Made by a program: the position numbers and the translations under genes
In this document: positions 5,765-5,829 of the stretch, in pieces
Position numbering within the stretch: position 1 is the stretch's first letter
Layout of the letters: every line of letters starts with the position of its first letter
Notes under the pieces: model-generated
What the model was told of the DNA's origin: nothing
The model's database searches: none
Seen by the model: the letters and a program-made list of their open reading frames with translations, nothing else
Origin: Sphingomonadaceae bacterium
Lineage (GTDB): Bacteria; Pseudomonadota; Alphaproteobacteria; Sphingomonadales; Sphingomonadaceae
Assembly (NCBI GenBank): GCA_004282995.1
Contig: SHLU01000148.1
Span: 1 to 5,829, forward strand
Length of the DNA: 5,829 bases
Direction: 5' to 3'

Positions 5765-5829
5765 TTGGCGACACGCTCTTTCAAGCTGCGTCTGCATGTG
5801 CTGGGCAGCAAGCTTCACAAATGGCTGGC
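5765..5829 (+). CDS. Start of a downstream gene, possibly a PepSY-associated TM protein (cut by window edge)
   Basis: From a TTG at 5765 the frame reads MATRSFKLRLHVLGSKLHKWL for 21 codons to the window end. A GGGGGA Shine-Dalgarno-like run (5752-5757) sits seven bases before it. The gap from the previous stop is 20 bases and no terminator lies between, so it likely continues the copper operon. A basic N-terminus with LHKWL resembles the beginning of PepSY-TM proteins, where such a segment precedes the first membrane helix. The visible part is too short to confirm this, and a later start cannot be excluded. Confidence 0.45.
   Translation, partial: MATRSFKLRLHVLGSKLHKWL

Overview
The window (about 62% GC by eye) looks like a chromosomal or plasmid copper-resistance locus of an alphaproteobacterium. 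A sphingomonad/Erythrobacter-type host is likely, inferred from gene style and the copA-copB layout without a copCD pair. All genes look intact except the two cut by the window edges. There is no gene-free stretch over 300 bases.

Layout. On the minus strand, 1-499 is the 5' part of a class I SAM-dependent methyltransferase. A 148-base divergent intergenic region (500-647) follows. Then comes a tightly packed plus-strand set: a small one-TM protein (648-944, CnrY-like anti-sigma candidate), a periplasmic metal sensor (948-1382, CnrX-like) and an ECF sigma factor (1389-1955, CnrH-like). After a 48-base gap come the Tat-exported multicopper oxidase CopA (2004-3854), the outer-membrane protein CopB (3851-5167, 4-base overlap), a secreted NTF2/SnoaL-like protein with a Met/His-rich N-terminus (5184-5744), and the first 21 codons of another gene (5765 onward), perhaps a PepSY-TM protein.

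How it works together. The first three plus-strand genes have the order and character of CnrY-CnrX-CnrH, the transenvelope cobalt/nickel sensing complex of Cupriavidus metallidurans. Here they sit directly in front of copper genes. The sensor keeps all five CnrX metal ligands at a constant offset.

The main new signal is a bipartite motif, TTGAGGG-N14-CGCGTA(T/A), found three times with identical spacing. One copy is upstream of the regulator genes, one overlaps the end of the sigma gene upstream of copA, and one is on the minus strand facing the methyltransferase. I infer that these are promoters of the encoded ECF sigma factor. It would then control its own operon, the copper operon and the divergent methyltransferase. 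The exported proteins CopA, CopB and the NTF2-like protein share Met-Asp-His repeats, consistent with periplasmic copper handling.
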